25,653 nt of DNA, taken from positions 1 through 25,653 of the forward strand of contig JAZNZJ010000067.1 of NCBI GenBank assembly GCA_045594885.1, read 5' to 3'. Origin of the DNA: Fimenecus sp045594885 (GTDB lineage: Bacteria; Bacillota; Clostridia; Oscillospirales; Acutalibacteraceae). Under the pieces are notes generated by a model that was not told the DNA's origin, searched no databases, and was given only the letters and a program-made list of their open reading frames with translations. Shown piece after piece: positions 7,405-15,443 of the stretch (position 1 is the first letter of the stretch; every line of letters starts with the position of its first letter). The position numbers and the translations under genes were made by a program.

Positions 7405-7575
7405 ATGAAAAATAAAACTATACTCGCAATAATTATTATTCTTGTAATCATTTTAATCGGAGTTATATATTATGTAAAAAATGTGATGATTGTCCGTGAT
7501 AAAGACGGAATGGTCTATAAACCCCAAAATCAGATTACTATGAATGGTGAAAATTTTGACGAAGGAGATGAGTGA
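7405..7575 (+). CDS. 56-residue single-pass membrane peptide
   Basis: The ATG lies 3 bases after the stop of the preceding gene. The product reads MKNKTILAIIIILVIILIG in the N-terminal helix, then a polar tail of about 32 residues with VRDKDGMVY and acidic DEGDE at the end. It is translationally packed: its stop overlaps the GTG start of the next gene by 4 bases (GTGA). No separate ribosome site is obvious, so coupling to the upstream gene is likely, with the caveat that GAGG lies 8 bases before it in the end of that gene. The family is not recognised. Its place between the zinc-ribbon proteins suggests a small membrane subunit. Confidence 0.7.
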   Translation: MKNKTILAIIIILVIILIGVIYYVKNVMIVRDKDGMVYKPQNQITMNGENFDEGDE

Positions 7576-8648
7576 GAGTGCCAACAATTGCTGAACAAAA
7601 ATGCCCTTGTTGTGGCGGTGGAGTACAGTTTGACGCAGGTGTACAAAAACTTAAATGTCCCTATTGTGAAACTGAGTTTGAAATCAACCAGTTAAATCAA
7701 GAAACTGCTGACAATGTTGATTCAATAAACTGGTCTGCACAAGAAAACCAATGGTCATCGGGTGAAACTGACGGAATGAATGTTTATTCCTGTCAGTCTT
7801 GCGGTGGCGAAATAATTGCTGACAGTACAACGGGTGCTTCAAAATGTCCGTATTGTGACAATCCTGTCGTAATGAAAGGTCAATTTTCAGGTGACTTGCG
7901 TCCCGATTTGGTTATTCCTTTCAAGCTTGACAAAAAAGCCGCCAAGGAAGCATTGAAAAAACATCTTGCTGACAAAAAGTTCGTTCCTAAAGCATTTCTT
8001 GACAATAACAGAATAGAAGAAATCAAAGGTGTTTATGTTCCTCATTGGCTTTTCACCTGTGATGCAGTAGGAAATGCCAATTTCAAGGCAACAAAGGAAA
8101 GACGATGGTCTGATAACAATTACAATTATAAAGAAACATCATACTACGATGTTTACAGAAGCGGAAATATTAGCTTTGACAACATTCCTGTTGACGGTTC
8201 AACAAAAATGGCAGATGACCTTATGGAATCTGTAGAGCCCTTTGATTTGTCACAGGCAGTTGATTTCAATACTGCATATCTAGCAGGTTATCTTGCAGAT
8301 AAATATGATGTTACGGCAGAAGAAAGTATGAACAGAGCAAATGAGAGAATCCGTGCAAGTGTGGGAGATGCACTTGCAGAAACTGTAAAAGGATATGACT
8401 CAATCGATTCACGCATTGTGAATATGAATGTTGCAAACGGATTTTATAAATATGCTCTCTATCCCGTTTGGATTCTCAATACATCGTGGAACGGTGAGAA
8501 ATTCACCTTTGCAATGAACGGACAGACAGGTAAGTTTGTAGGTAATCTTCCTACTGATAAAAAAGCGGTTGTGATGGCGTCATTGTTGCTCGGTGCAGGA
8601 ATAAGTGCAGTTTTATGTGGCTTATCATTCCTGCTCGGATGGCTTTAG
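7572..8648 (+). CDS. Zinc-ribbon membrane protein, YdjG-like
   Basis: The 358-residue reading starts at GTG 7572, with AAGGAG 4 bases upstream. A GTG at 7578 with 10-base spacing is an equally possible start. Residues of about 10-40 hold CPCCGG...CPYCE and about 75-100 hold CQSCGG...CPYCD, two TFIIB-type zinc ribbons. A globular region follows (DLVIPFKLDKKAAKEAL, YVPHWLFTCDA) and a C-terminal hydrophobic stretch of about 25 residues (VVMASLLLGAGISAVLCG). This order and length match YdjG of B. subtilis (341 residues), which with YdjH forms the membrane anchor for YdjI and PspA. It has the YdjI-like gene upstream and the YdjH-like gene directly downstream, the same three genes in a different order. 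Confidence 0.85.
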   Translation: MRVPTIAEQKCPCCGGGVQFDAGVQKLKCPYCETEFEINQLNQETADNVDSINWSAQENQWSSGETDGMNVYSCQSCGGEIIADSTTGASKCPYCDNPVVMKGQFSGDLRPDLVIPFKLDKKAAKEALKKHLADKKFVPKAFLDNNRIEEIKGVYVPHWLFTCDAVGNANFKATKERRWSDNNYNYKETSYYDVYRSGNISFDNIPVDGSTKMADDLMESVEPFDLSQAVDFNTAYLAGYLADKYDVTAEESMNRANERIRASVGDALAETVKGYDSIDSRIVNMNVANGFYKYALYPVWILNTSWNGEKFTFAMNGQTGKFVGNLPTDKKAVVMASLLLGAGISAVLCGLSFLLGWL

Positions 8649-8660
8649 GAGGTGTCGGAT

Positions 8661-9377
8661 ATGATTAAAAAATTACTGACTATTTTCCTTATTACCACAA
8701 TTTGCATTTGTTCGATAATTTCAGTTTCGGCATATACTGAACAGTATGTTTTTGATTATGAAAATGCACTTTCCTATGACGAAGTTCAAGAGTTGGAAAG
8801 TACAGCCGAGCGAATTGAGAATGAATACGGCTACTGTGTAATGTTCTGCATCACTGATGATGAAACAAATGGAAACTATGCACAAAACATTTATGATACA
8901 TACACAGATAATGAAAACGGTATTATTTTCGTTCACAATATAAAAAGCGAAATGTACCACTACTATATAACTGAATCTGGAAAATCAACATTTGACTTAA
9001 TAAAAATGCAAGATGCCTATGATTCAAACAATAGTTATTTCGGTGGAATAGAAGATTTTTATGCAGTTGTTGAAAACTCGTTGAGTTACGATGACAATGA
9101 AATTAAAGATACTGACACAGATGTATATACAACGGGTAACGAAACAGACAGCAGTAAAAGTCCTGTAAAAACAATCATTCTCTGTATTGTAGTGGGTATG
9201 GTTGTGGGATTTATCATTATTCTTGCCATAGCATCAAAAAACAAGTCTGTAAGAATGCAGACAAATGCAACTGTTTATACAAGACCGGGAAGTTTTGTTG
9301 TAACAGGCAGTTATGACAATTTCCTTTATAAAAATCTTGATAAAACGCCAAAACCAAAGCAGGAAAACAAAAATTAA
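8661..9377 (+). CDS. TPM-domain membrane protein, YdjH-like
   Basis: I start at ATG 8661 (238 residues) because TAGGAGGTG lies 7 bases before it. The upstream GTG at 8652 overlaps that ribosome site. The product has a signal peptide (MIKKLLTIFLITTICICSI, ending near VSA), then a TPM domain at about residues 25-140 (YVFDYENALSYDEVQELES, NGIIFVHN). A short polar linker and a membrane helix at about 168-190 (LCIVVGMVVGFIIILAIA) precede a basic cytoplasmic tail. The TPM domain thus lies outside the cell. TPM domains occur in membrane quality-control and photosystem-repair proteins. In the YdjG/H/I system this component partners YdjG. No catalytic site is assigned. Confidence 0.85.
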   Translation: MIKKLLTIFLITTICICSIISVSAYTEQYVFDYENALSYDEVQELESTAERIENEYGYCVMFCITDDETNGNYAQNIYDTYTDNENGIIFVHNIKSEMYHYYITESGKSTFDLIKMQDAYDSNNSYFGGIEDFYAVVENSLSYDDNEIKDTDTDVYTTGNETDSSKSPVKTIILCIVVGMVVGFIIILAIASKNKSVRMQTNATVYTRPGSFVVTGSYDNFLYKNLDKTPKPKQENKN

Positions 9378-9403
9378 ACGTTAATCTTTAAGGAGGGATA
9401 CCA

Positions 9404-10015
9404 ATGGGACTTTTTGATTCGCTTAAAAGACAGGCAGAATCTGCAATTAAAAGAGAGGTTTCGCAAGGGATAAACAAAGCAGTGAACAATGCTACTCAAT
9501 CTGTTGCAAAAGGAAGAAACCATTCTGAAACTTTTACTTTTGCATCACTTCCCACAAATGTTGCTGAACTTCAAGCACTTCCCGAATCAAATCTTGATTC
9601 TGCTTTTAAAACAACAGCACTTACTCTTGCAGTTTTGTGCAATTACGAGCACAATCCTGATACCACAATAGAAATGCTCAATTTCCTTAAAGGTCCAGGT
9701 GAAATCAGCGGATTTGAAAAGCAGTTTATCAAAGAACACCTTGGTTCTGAATGCTATAAAGCACGTTCATTTTTTGAGGGTGCAACTCCACAGAATAGTT
9801 ATAAACCCAATGTTCCTTATAAAATAACAGTTATTGAAAATCCCTATTCTTTTGATAACGAAAATTGGGCAACACTCTATGTTCAGAGTGGTGGTGCGGA
9901 TAACCCAAGACCGATGAAACTTCGCAAAAAGCCTTCAACAGGACAATGGTTCCTTGTTGAAATTCAATGCCTTGCAGATATCCGTGTACCTGTAGAGGAA
10001 GACCCTTGGGCATAA
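9404..10015 (+). CDS. Conserved Firmicutes protein with MGLFD start (DUF6935-like)
   Basis: The 203-residue protein has a strong ribosome site (AAGGAGGG). The first 35 residues form a predicted amphipathic helix (MGLFDSLKRQAESAIKREV). The rest is a compact domain with the motifs SLPTNVAELQALPE, DSAFKTTALTLAVLCNYE, GPGEISGFEKQFI and LRKKPSTGQWF, ending in EEDPWA. I associate this motif set with a domain of unknown function (I believe DUF6935) seen near SPFH/zinc-ribbon genes; the number is from memory and less certain than the family resemblance. The shared MGLFD/MGLI start with two operon partners hints at a common membrane or partner binding signal. No enzyme function is visible. Confidence 0.78.
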   Translation: MGLFDSLKRQAESAIKREVSQGINKAVNNATQSVAKGRNHSETFTFASLPTNVAELQALPESNLDSAFKTTALTLAVLCNYEHNPDTTIEMLNFLKGPGEISGFEKQFIKEHLGSECYKARSFFEGATPQNSYKPNVPYKITVIENPYSFDNENWATLYVQSGGADNPRPMKLRKKPSTGQWFLVEIQCLADIRVPVEEDPWA

Positions 10016-10036
10016 AAAGAAAAAGGAGAAATTATT

Positions 10037-11461
10037 ATGAAAAAAATATTTGCAATTATTCTTGCATTCTTAATGCTATTTTCACTTACAGCTTGCGGTG
10101 ATAAAAATCCTGATAACCCAAATAATACAAAACAGCCTTCAGGCGATGCCGACATCACAACCTCATTCTTTGAGATTAAACTCAGTGACGATTGGAAAAA
10201 TATCGAAGAAGACTTAAAGAATGAAGAGGAATATTCTAAAGCGGTTCTTCAGGTGCTTGACCCCGCAGATGAAGAATATTACTTAATCGAGGCAACAATT
10301 AGCGTTGAAATCGGCGAACCTTATGATTTCCGTGAAGACCTTGTTTACTACGGCTTCAATCAGTATGAATATGAAGTAAATAAGACTTATGAAACCGTCA
10401 AAATCGGCGGTGTTGACCTTCTTAAATATGATGACGGCGAAGAAACTCTCGTTTATTTTAACCGTATTGAAGGTGCAAACGCAACGGTTTATGTCAAGTT
10501 TGACGCAACCGATATCAAGGATGCTCATATTCAGGCACTTCTTGACGGCATAACATTTAATATTAAGGATATAGGTAACGAAGATGGTCCTTGGGAATGG
10601 GAAGGAACACCTTTCTCTGCAACAGATAAGAGTGCAACAGCAGGCTCATTAAATATACAGTCAAAATGGATAAAACTTGATGAGCATATTTCAACATTTG
10701 AAACATTTGACCATTCAGTTACAGCAGTTGGCAATAACATTTATCTTCTTGTTGACGGCGAATTGAGAAAATGTGCATTGGTTGACGGAACATTAGCATT
10801 TGATAAAGTAATAGAACTTCCTGAAGATGATTATGACAGTGTTGAAGCAACAAGTGACGGCACACTCTGGCTCAGCGGTTCAATGAATGACATTATCTGC
10901 ATCAAAAATGACAAAATTGCCACAACTTATGAAGATATTGACAATCTTGCAATGCATCCGTCAGGAACTTGGGGTGTTAACTACTTTACATCAAGTGAAT
11001 GCAGCAAAGTAACATTCAACGGTGATTCATATACTTCTGTTCCAATGAACTTTAAAGAAGTTGATACAATTATGCATCTCAATGTTGATGAAAACAACAT
11101 TTATGTATGTGGTAGTGCAGCAGATGACAGCGGACACAAGGTTTTCATTTATAATGCGGACGGCAAATTACAGAAAACATTGTGTGACGCTGAGGGCGAA
11201 GGCCTTGGCAGTATCACATTTATGGCACAGAGTGCAAACGGATATATCGGATTTGACGGCAATATGAGAGATGTTCTTCTTTGGGACAACGATGGTAAGT
11301 TTGTTGCTGAAATTTCTGACGGAGATTTGTTCAGCACAAATTATCCTTGGTTCTGCAATTCAGCATTACTTTCTGATGGTAGCATCATTACAATTATGAC
11401 TGAAGAACGTGAAGACAAATCAGCTACAGAACTTGTTGTGTTCACAGTTAATGGATTTTAA
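10037..11461 (+). CDS. Lipoprotein with probable beta-propeller domain
   Basis: The 474-residue protein has a lipoprotein signal with lipobox LTAC (Cys20) and a ribosome site AAGGAG. Residues of about 40-180 form a PsbP-like or adhesin-like sandwich region (FFEIKLSDDWKNIEE ... ALLDGITFNI). From about 205 on, repeated short strands with turn motifs (GNNIYLLVDGELRK, SDGTLWLSGS, ENNIYVCGSA, ANGYIGFDGN, DGSIITIM) look like a beta-propeller of 5-7 blades. It is anchored outside the membrane and could sense or bind envelope components for the stress complex. Blade count and fold are read by eye. Confidence 0.78.
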   Translation: MKKIFAIILAFLMLFSLTACGDKNPDNPNNTKQPSGDADITTSFFEIKLSDDWKNIEEDLKNEEEYSKAVLQVLDPADEEYYLIEATISVEIGEPYDFREDLVYYGFNQYEYEVNKTYETVKIGGVDLLKYDDGEETLVYFNRIEGANATVYVKFDATDIKDAHIQALLDGITFNIKDIGNEDGPWEWEGTPFSATDKSATAGSLNIQSKWIKLDEHISTFETFDHSVTAVGNNIYLLVDGELRKCALVDGTLAFDKVIELPEDDYDSVEATSDGTLWLSGSMNDIICIKNDKIATTYEDIDNLAMHPSGTWGVNYFTSSECSKVTFNGDSYTSVPMNFKEVDTIMHLNVDENNIYVCGSAADDSGHKVFIYNADGKLQKTLCDAEGEGLGSITFMAQSANGYIGFDGNMRDVLLWDNDGKFVAEISDGDLFSTNYPWFCNSALLSDGSIITIMTEEREDKSATELVVFTVNGF

Positions 11462-11466
11462 TAAAT

Positions 11467-12672
11467 ATGGATAAGTTAAAAAGAATCCTTTGTGTTCTGC
11501 TTTCATTATGTGTCATAATCGGCTTTGCTTCTTGTGAAAAAGACAATCCCGATGAAAACGTAACGGATAATTCTTCAACAACGCAGACTTCCAATGAAAA
11601 CATAAAGGATGAAATAAAAGTTCTTTCTCTTAATAAGGAATACATTTCTCATTATGAGTGGTATGAAGATACTTCTACAATGCTCGTAAGAAGTGAATAT
11701 TCGGATGTTACTCTTGATAAATCTATGGAGAAACAATATCCTCTACTTGCAAAAACTCTTTCGGAAAATTCTGCTATGAGAAAACGAGCAATGGAAGACG
11801 AGAAGGATAATTACATCTCTTTTGCTACGGAAGAATTTAAAAAGGATAGTGAGTCTTTCTCAACTTATATTTCAACTCTTGATGTTCAGGTAAGGCGTGC
11901 TGACAGTATAGCAGTAAGTATTCTTGAAGATTATTATGCAAATGGTCGCAGAGGTTTCAACGGAATCAATTATGATACCGAAAGCGGAAAAGAGCTCGGT
12001 CTTGCAGATGTTTTTACGGGCACTTCAAAAATCCCCACAGTTGTTGAAAAAGAGATTATGAGCCGTATAGGTGAAGATGAGCCTTTTGGTGATACTGCCG
12101 TTATTGAATATTTTAAAAATACTCCTGAAGACAGTATTACATGGACTATCGATTACAACGGTGTAACTTTCTATTTCAATGCAGGTGACATTGCTCCAAC
12201 CAATTTCGGTGTTCAGGTTGTAACTGTAACCTTTGCAGAATATCCCGATTTGTTCAATAAGAAATATACCACCGTGCCCGATGAGTACATTGTAAGTCTG
12301 CCTGTATCAGCATCGTTTTACATCGATATTACAGGTGATAAAAAAGCAGAAGAACTTATCGTTTCAGGTTATTATGATGACGACACTAAGTTTTACCATG
12401 CCATCAGTATAAATGCTGAAACCTCAGAGTATGAAACAGCATGGTTTTCATATATTGAACCGTATTATGTCAAAACAGCGGACGGAAAAAGCTATATTTG
12501 TGTTTTCAGCGTAAATAATGAAGAAGAGGGAAAGGACTTTACACTTAGTGTTTATGAACTCAAAAATGGTAAAGCTAAACTCCTCAGCACTTCAAAGACT
12601 GGTTTGGATTGCATAGGCGAAAATATCTTTGCTTTGCCAACTAACCCGTCAGAATTATTGTCGGTCGGATAA
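11467..12672 (+). CDS. Lipoprotein with RsiV-like (DUF3298/PdaC-type) domain
   Basis: The 401-residue protein has a lipobox FASC (Cys23). Residues of about 55-270 fit the RsiV-like extracellular domain: a strand-rich start (DVTLDKSMEKQYPLL), then YISTLDVQVRRADSIAVSIL, the motif GINYDTESGKELGLADVF and the segment ITWTIDYNGVTFYFNAGDI. In SigV anti-sigma factors this domain binds lysozyme; in PdaC-like proteins it accompanies peptidoglycan deacetylases. The C-terminal 130 residues are a separate mixed region (SASFYIDITGDKKAEELIVSGYYDDD). There is no clear ribosome site and only 5 bases separate it from the previous stop, so coupling is likely. It is the last gene of the operon. Lysozyme or cell-wall damage sensing is a hypothesis. 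Confidence 0.8.
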   Translation: MDKLKRILCVLLSLCVIIGFASCEKDNPDENVTDNSSTTQTSNENIKDEIKVLSLNKEYISHYEWYEDTSTMLVRSEYSDVTLDKSMEKQYPLLAKTLSENSAMRKRAMEDEKDNYISFATEEFKKDSESFSTYISTLDVQVRRADSIAVSILEDYYANGRRGFNGINYDTESGKELGLADVFTGTSKIPTVVEKEIMSRIGEDEPFGDTAVIEYFKNTPEDSITWTIDYNGVTFYFNAGDIAPTNFGVQVVTVTFAEYPDLFNKKYTTVPDEYIVSLPVSASFYIDITGDKKAEELIVSGYYDDDTKFYHAISINAETSEYETAWFSYIEPYYVKTADGKSYICVFSVNNEEEGKDFTLSVYELKNGKAKLLSTSKTGLDCIGENIFALPTNPSELLSVG

Positions 12673-12711
12673 TAAAATTAATTGTTATCCAAGTTAAAGT
12701 TAATAGTTACT

Positions 12712-12893
12712 AAAAAAGCGTTGCAAGAGGGGAGTAACATTCCCAACTGCAACGCTTAATTCTTGTAAATGGCTTAAATGCTATATAAAACAACAATACC
12801 ACTATCAACACAAATTGTATCAATAGTGGTATTTGATTTGGCATTGACTACGCTATTTGATACAATTCGTTACATTTCAAATAGTGTTGTTTA
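12712..12893 (+). repeat. Composite structured repeat, copy with three hairpins
   Basis: Hairpin 1 pairs AGCGTTGCA (12717) with TGCAACGCT (12748) plus an inner GGGGA/TTCCC arm. Hairpin 2 pairs ATACCACTAT (12796) with ATAGTGGTAT (12823). Hairpin 3 pairs ACGCTATTTGA (12850) with TCAAATAGTGT (12877), all base pairs with one G-U. The whole is about 85-90 percent identical to 20687-20870 by eye, in the same orientation. It follows the stop of the RsiV-like gene and can serve as its terminator. A MITE-like or REP-like origin is possible. Confidence 0.85.
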
Positions 12894-12942
12894 TTAAAAA
12901 TAAAAGTGGCAACACACAAATTATGATATTTTGCGTAATTCC

Positions 12943-12971
12943 TTGATTTTTATTTGATGTAATGTTAAAAT
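12943..12971 (+). promoter_or_regulatory. Promoter of the structured RNA
   Basis: TTGATT, a 17-base spacer, then TAAAAT. TGT directly before the -10 makes it an extended -10. Predicted transcription starts near 12976-12979, exactly at the base of the dyad. Confidence 0.65.
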
Positions 12972-12975
12972 AAAT

Positions 12976-13137
12976 GATACGACTCAGTTTAATATTTTAA
13001 CCTATTACAAGTAGGCATTTTTATATGTTAAAAATGCATGCTCTTTTTTGCATACTTGAAATAGGTGTAATACTGAGTCGCGTCAGCAGAGCAATGTGTT
13101 TTTTAGTGCGTAGCTTTTGCTGCGCACTTTTTTATTT
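12976..13137 (+). ncRNA. Orphan structured RNA, about 160 nt, function unknown
   Basis: The 5' and 3' ends of a 109-base block (12976-13084) pair: GATACGACTCAGT with ACTGAGTCGCGTC gives 12 of 13 pairs. After an A/T-rich internal bulge, ACCTATTACAAGTA pairs with TACTTGAAATAGGT (13 of 14 pairs). At the tip GCATTTTTA/TAAAAATGC (9 bp, 5-base loop) and ATGC/GCAT make two further arms, a three-way or cloverleaf shape. A terminator hairpin ends it. No ORF of length is present. The rod with a central bulge recalls 6S RNA, but I see no conserved 6S sequence, so I do not assign that name. Confidence 0.6.
13105..13137 (+). terminator. Intrinsic terminator of the structured RNA
   Basis: AGTGCGTAGC and GCTGCGCACT form a 10-bp stem with one G-U pair around a TTTT loop, followed by a run of six T and then ATTT. 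It is strong on the plus strand. Confidence 0.88.
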
Positions 13138-13368
13138 GCAATAGATATTAATGAGAATAAACTCATTTCGCACTTTAACAATTATTAAATAATATTTTAA
13201 CATTTTTAAATTACCATGATATAGGTTATATTATGTGTCATAAAAATTAAATGATATTGCCTGCTGTAATTTGTTAGTAATTCACCTCAAAAGCATTTAT
13301 ATGAAAATACGTAAAACTTCTAAGGGTAAAAAATATGCATTATTTAAAAGAGATTGGAGTGTTTGATT
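13138..13368. other. AT-rich region without recognisable features
   Basis: Between the RNA terminator and the first glycosyltransferase I see no ORF, repeat or clear promoter. A TATATT at 13227-13232 has no good -35 partner. A promoter for 13369 should lie here. Confidence 0.4.
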
Positions 13369-15183
13369 ATGTTAAAGCATTTAAAGAAATACGATGTAAT
13401 TTTTGTTGTTGCAATGATTGCGGGATTAATATTACATTTGTCCTGTATTTATGGTGCTGACCATTTTGCTGATGAATCGCTTTATCCCACAGTTCCTCTT
13501 AGGTTGCTAAATGGCGACAGTCTGGTTAGTGACGAATGGCATTTAACTCAATTTGTATCTTTGTTTTTATATATTCCGGTATGTGTTTGGATGAAACTAA
13601 AAGGTACAACAGAAGGTATTATTCTATTTTTAAGATATTTTTATCTTGCCATTCACACATCAGTTTCTGTAGGTATATATGCTTTTTTCAGAAAAAATAA
13701 ACTTTGGGCTGTGATATGTGCCATGATGTTCTATACACAGGTACCACTCCGTTTTTTAAGTGCCAATTACCATTCATTACTAGCTTTGTTTTTATTGTTC
13801 CTAACAATCACACTTTTAAAGCTTAACGAGAAGAACAATACCTTTCTATATATTCTTGCTGGATTTTTCTATGGATGTTGTTGTGTCTGCAATCCATTTG
13901 AATGTATGCTTTTTGGTGTATATATTATTGTTTGCATTGTATGGCTCATTCAAAAAAAGCATTGTATAAAGAAATGTGGGAATCTTTCTTCTGAAGAAAA
14001 ATCTGTGATAACACAGAAAATTGAAATCCGTGACAGATTCTTTGGAAGAAAAGCATTTTTTAAGTTTTTTGCAGGGCTTTCCATCGCTGCAATCATCAGC
14101 ATAGCCTTTTTCCTGGCTACAGGTGGAGAATTAACAGAAGTTTTTAGAAATATTCCATATATGTTGCAAGATGGTGGACACGATATTTTTAGGTCACCTA
14201 TAGAGGCTTTTATTAAAAAGGTTGGATTAACTTTACAACATTTTAATACCATCAGTCTTAATTTACCGTTTTTATTACCCATCTTTTTTATTGTTTTACT
14301 TATCGACAAGAAAAGAAAAAATCCTAAACATAAACTTTGTTATGTAATAGTCTCATTTATACTTGCAGTTTTCTATACTGTTGGTGTTTTGATTGGAGCT
14401 TTGGGAAATTCACGATGTCTTGCCATGTCTTTGCCTTTTGCAATCATTTCAATTGTGTGTTACATATTAACTGAAAATAAGAACAAAAAGCTTTTCTATT
14501 GTATGTGGCTTCCGGGACTTATTGCTACTGGTATTCAATATTTAGCATCCGACCTTCACTTGTCAACTTTATGGGTGCTTACAATCAGCAATATTGCAGG
14601 TGTGCTTTTCATTAAAGATTTTATTAACGAAATCAAACAAGATGAAAATACTACTAAGAATATGCATAGGGTTTGTCAAGGGTTACTTTGTGTAGGAATA
14701 TGTCTGCAACTGATTTTCCAATGTTCTATATATATGATAGGAAGAACAGTAAATATAAATGAATATATAGAGTTAAAAAGAGGCCCTTATGCAGGACTCA
14801 TATTGGAAGAGCAGAATTATAACAGAAATAACTCCATAATGGATGATTTGGACATAATTAAGTCACGTACAAATCCTGATGACCCGGTGTTGATTATTTC
14901 AGAATTCAGTTGGATGTATTTATATATCGACCGTCCATTTGCTACTTATTCAGCATGGCAACCATTTTTAGAAATGGAAAGGCTAATTGAATATTACACA
15001 ATAAACCCTGAAAAGATGCCGAAATACGTTTATGTAGGTTGGGTATTTATACCTGCAAGTGTATCATCAGGCCACATTATCAATAAAGTTCGTGCAGAAA
15101 ATTATGCTAAAAGATTTATTGAAAGATATGGTTTTGAGTGTGAAGAACTTTCAAATGGATTTTTATTGAAAGCTACGGATTAA
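13369..15183 (+). CDS. GT-C-type membrane glycosyltransferase (copy A)
   Basis: I start at ATG 13369 (604 residues) with GGAG 9 bases upstream; the TTG at 13354 is part of the ribosome site. The protein has about eleven or twelve hydrophobic helices. The first outer loop has the acidic pair typical of GT-C enzymes (ADHFADESLYPTVPLRLL), followed by NGDSLVSDEWHLTQF. A charged loop at about 190-225 lies in the cytoplasm, and a soluble C-terminal domain of about 110 residues begins after the last helix (DDPVLIISEFSWMY). It resembles the GT39/GT83 group that uses polyprenyl-phosphate sugars to glycosylate lipids, proteins or wall polymers outside the cell. The acceptor is unknown. It is paralogous to 15414-17264 and its stop is 26 bases before the truncated radical SAM copy. 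Confidence 0.85.
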   Translation: MLKHLKKYDVIFVVAMIAGLILHLSCIYGADHFADESLYPTVPLRLLNGDSLVSDEWHLTQFVSLFLYIPVCVWMKLKGTTEGIILFLRYFYLAIHTSVSVGIYAFFRKNKLWAVICAMMFYTQVPLRFLSANYHSLLALFLLFLTITLLKLNEKNNTFLYILAGFFYGCCCVCNPFECMLFGVYIIVCIVWLIQKKHCIKKCGNLSSEEKSVITQKIEIRDRFFGRKAFFKFFAGLSIAAIISIAFFLATGGELTEVFRNIPYMLQDGGHDIFRSPIEAFIKKVGLTLQHFNTISLNLPFLLPIFFIVLLIDKKRKNPKHKLCYVIVSFILAVFYTVGVLIGALGNSRCLAMSLPFAIISIVCYILTENKNKKLFYCMWLPGLIATGIQYLASDLHLSTLWVLTISNIAGVLFIKDFINEIKQDENTTKNMHRVCQGLLCVGICLQLIFQCSIYMIGRTVNINEYIELKRGPYAGLILEEQNYNRNNSIMDDLDIIKSRTNPDDPVLIISEFSWMYLYIDRPFATYSAWQPFLEMERLIEYYTINPEKMPKYVYVGWVFIPASVSSGHIINKVRAENYAKRFIERYGFECEELSNGFLLKATD

Positions 15184-15209
15184 TGTATAAAATCGATGGA
15201 GATATTTCC

Positions 15210-15443
15210 ATGAATAAGGTTATGCTTATTTATCCGCCAGGAAAAGCATATCAACGAAGTGAAGACCGAGCACAATGCAACCTTGATGAATCAGCGGTTG
15301 CCACTATTCACGCATGTAATGATTTAGGCTATGCTGCTTCAGTTCTGAGAAATCGCAACTATTTTAAACTATTCAATCAAACATTTCGTAAGCATTTCAT
15401 TTTAGAAGTTGTGTTATTTCATAATCAAGATAACACCATTTGA
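15210..15443 (+). pseudogene. Truncated 5' part of a B12-type radical SAM gene
   Basis: The ATG at 15210 has GGAG 9 bases before it. The first 51 codons match the N-terminus of the 17437 gene (NKVMLIYPPGKAYQRSEDRA against SRVMLLYPPGKAYQRSEDRA). After NRNY (15362) the similarity stops abruptly and about 26 unrelated codons lead to a stop at 15443, overlapping the end of the convergent glycosyltransferase by 30 bases. The radical SAM cysteines are absent, so no activity is expected. A small leftover peptide could still be made, as the frame is open. Confidence 0.85.
15243..15362 (+). repeat. 120-bp direct repeat, first copy (partner 17470-17589)
   Basis: The block differs from 17470-17589 at two positions only (118 of 120). 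The preceding 33 coding bases differ at 12, and the sequence after it is unrelated. The jump in identity on one side and full break on the other mark a recombination or conversion tract. Confidence 0.92.

Noticed and set aside
12712..12893. Composite repeat as an insertion sequence
   Set aside because: No transposase frame and no clear terminal inverted repeats or target duplication; a non-autonomous element stays possible.
12976..13084. Cloverleaf-like fold as a tRNA
   Set aside because: The arms are too long, there is no anticodon-arm geometry, no GTTC T-loop and no CCA end.
13950..14309. 119-residue minus-strand frame inside glycosyltransferase A
   Set aside because: It lacks a ribosome site and recognisable domain, and lies fully inside a well-supported gene on the other strand.
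15183..15209. ATG at 15183 as start of the truncated radical SAM frame
   Set aside because: It overlaps the stop of the previous gene but has no ribosome site, whereas GGAG precedes ATG 15210, which also aligns with the start of the intact copy.
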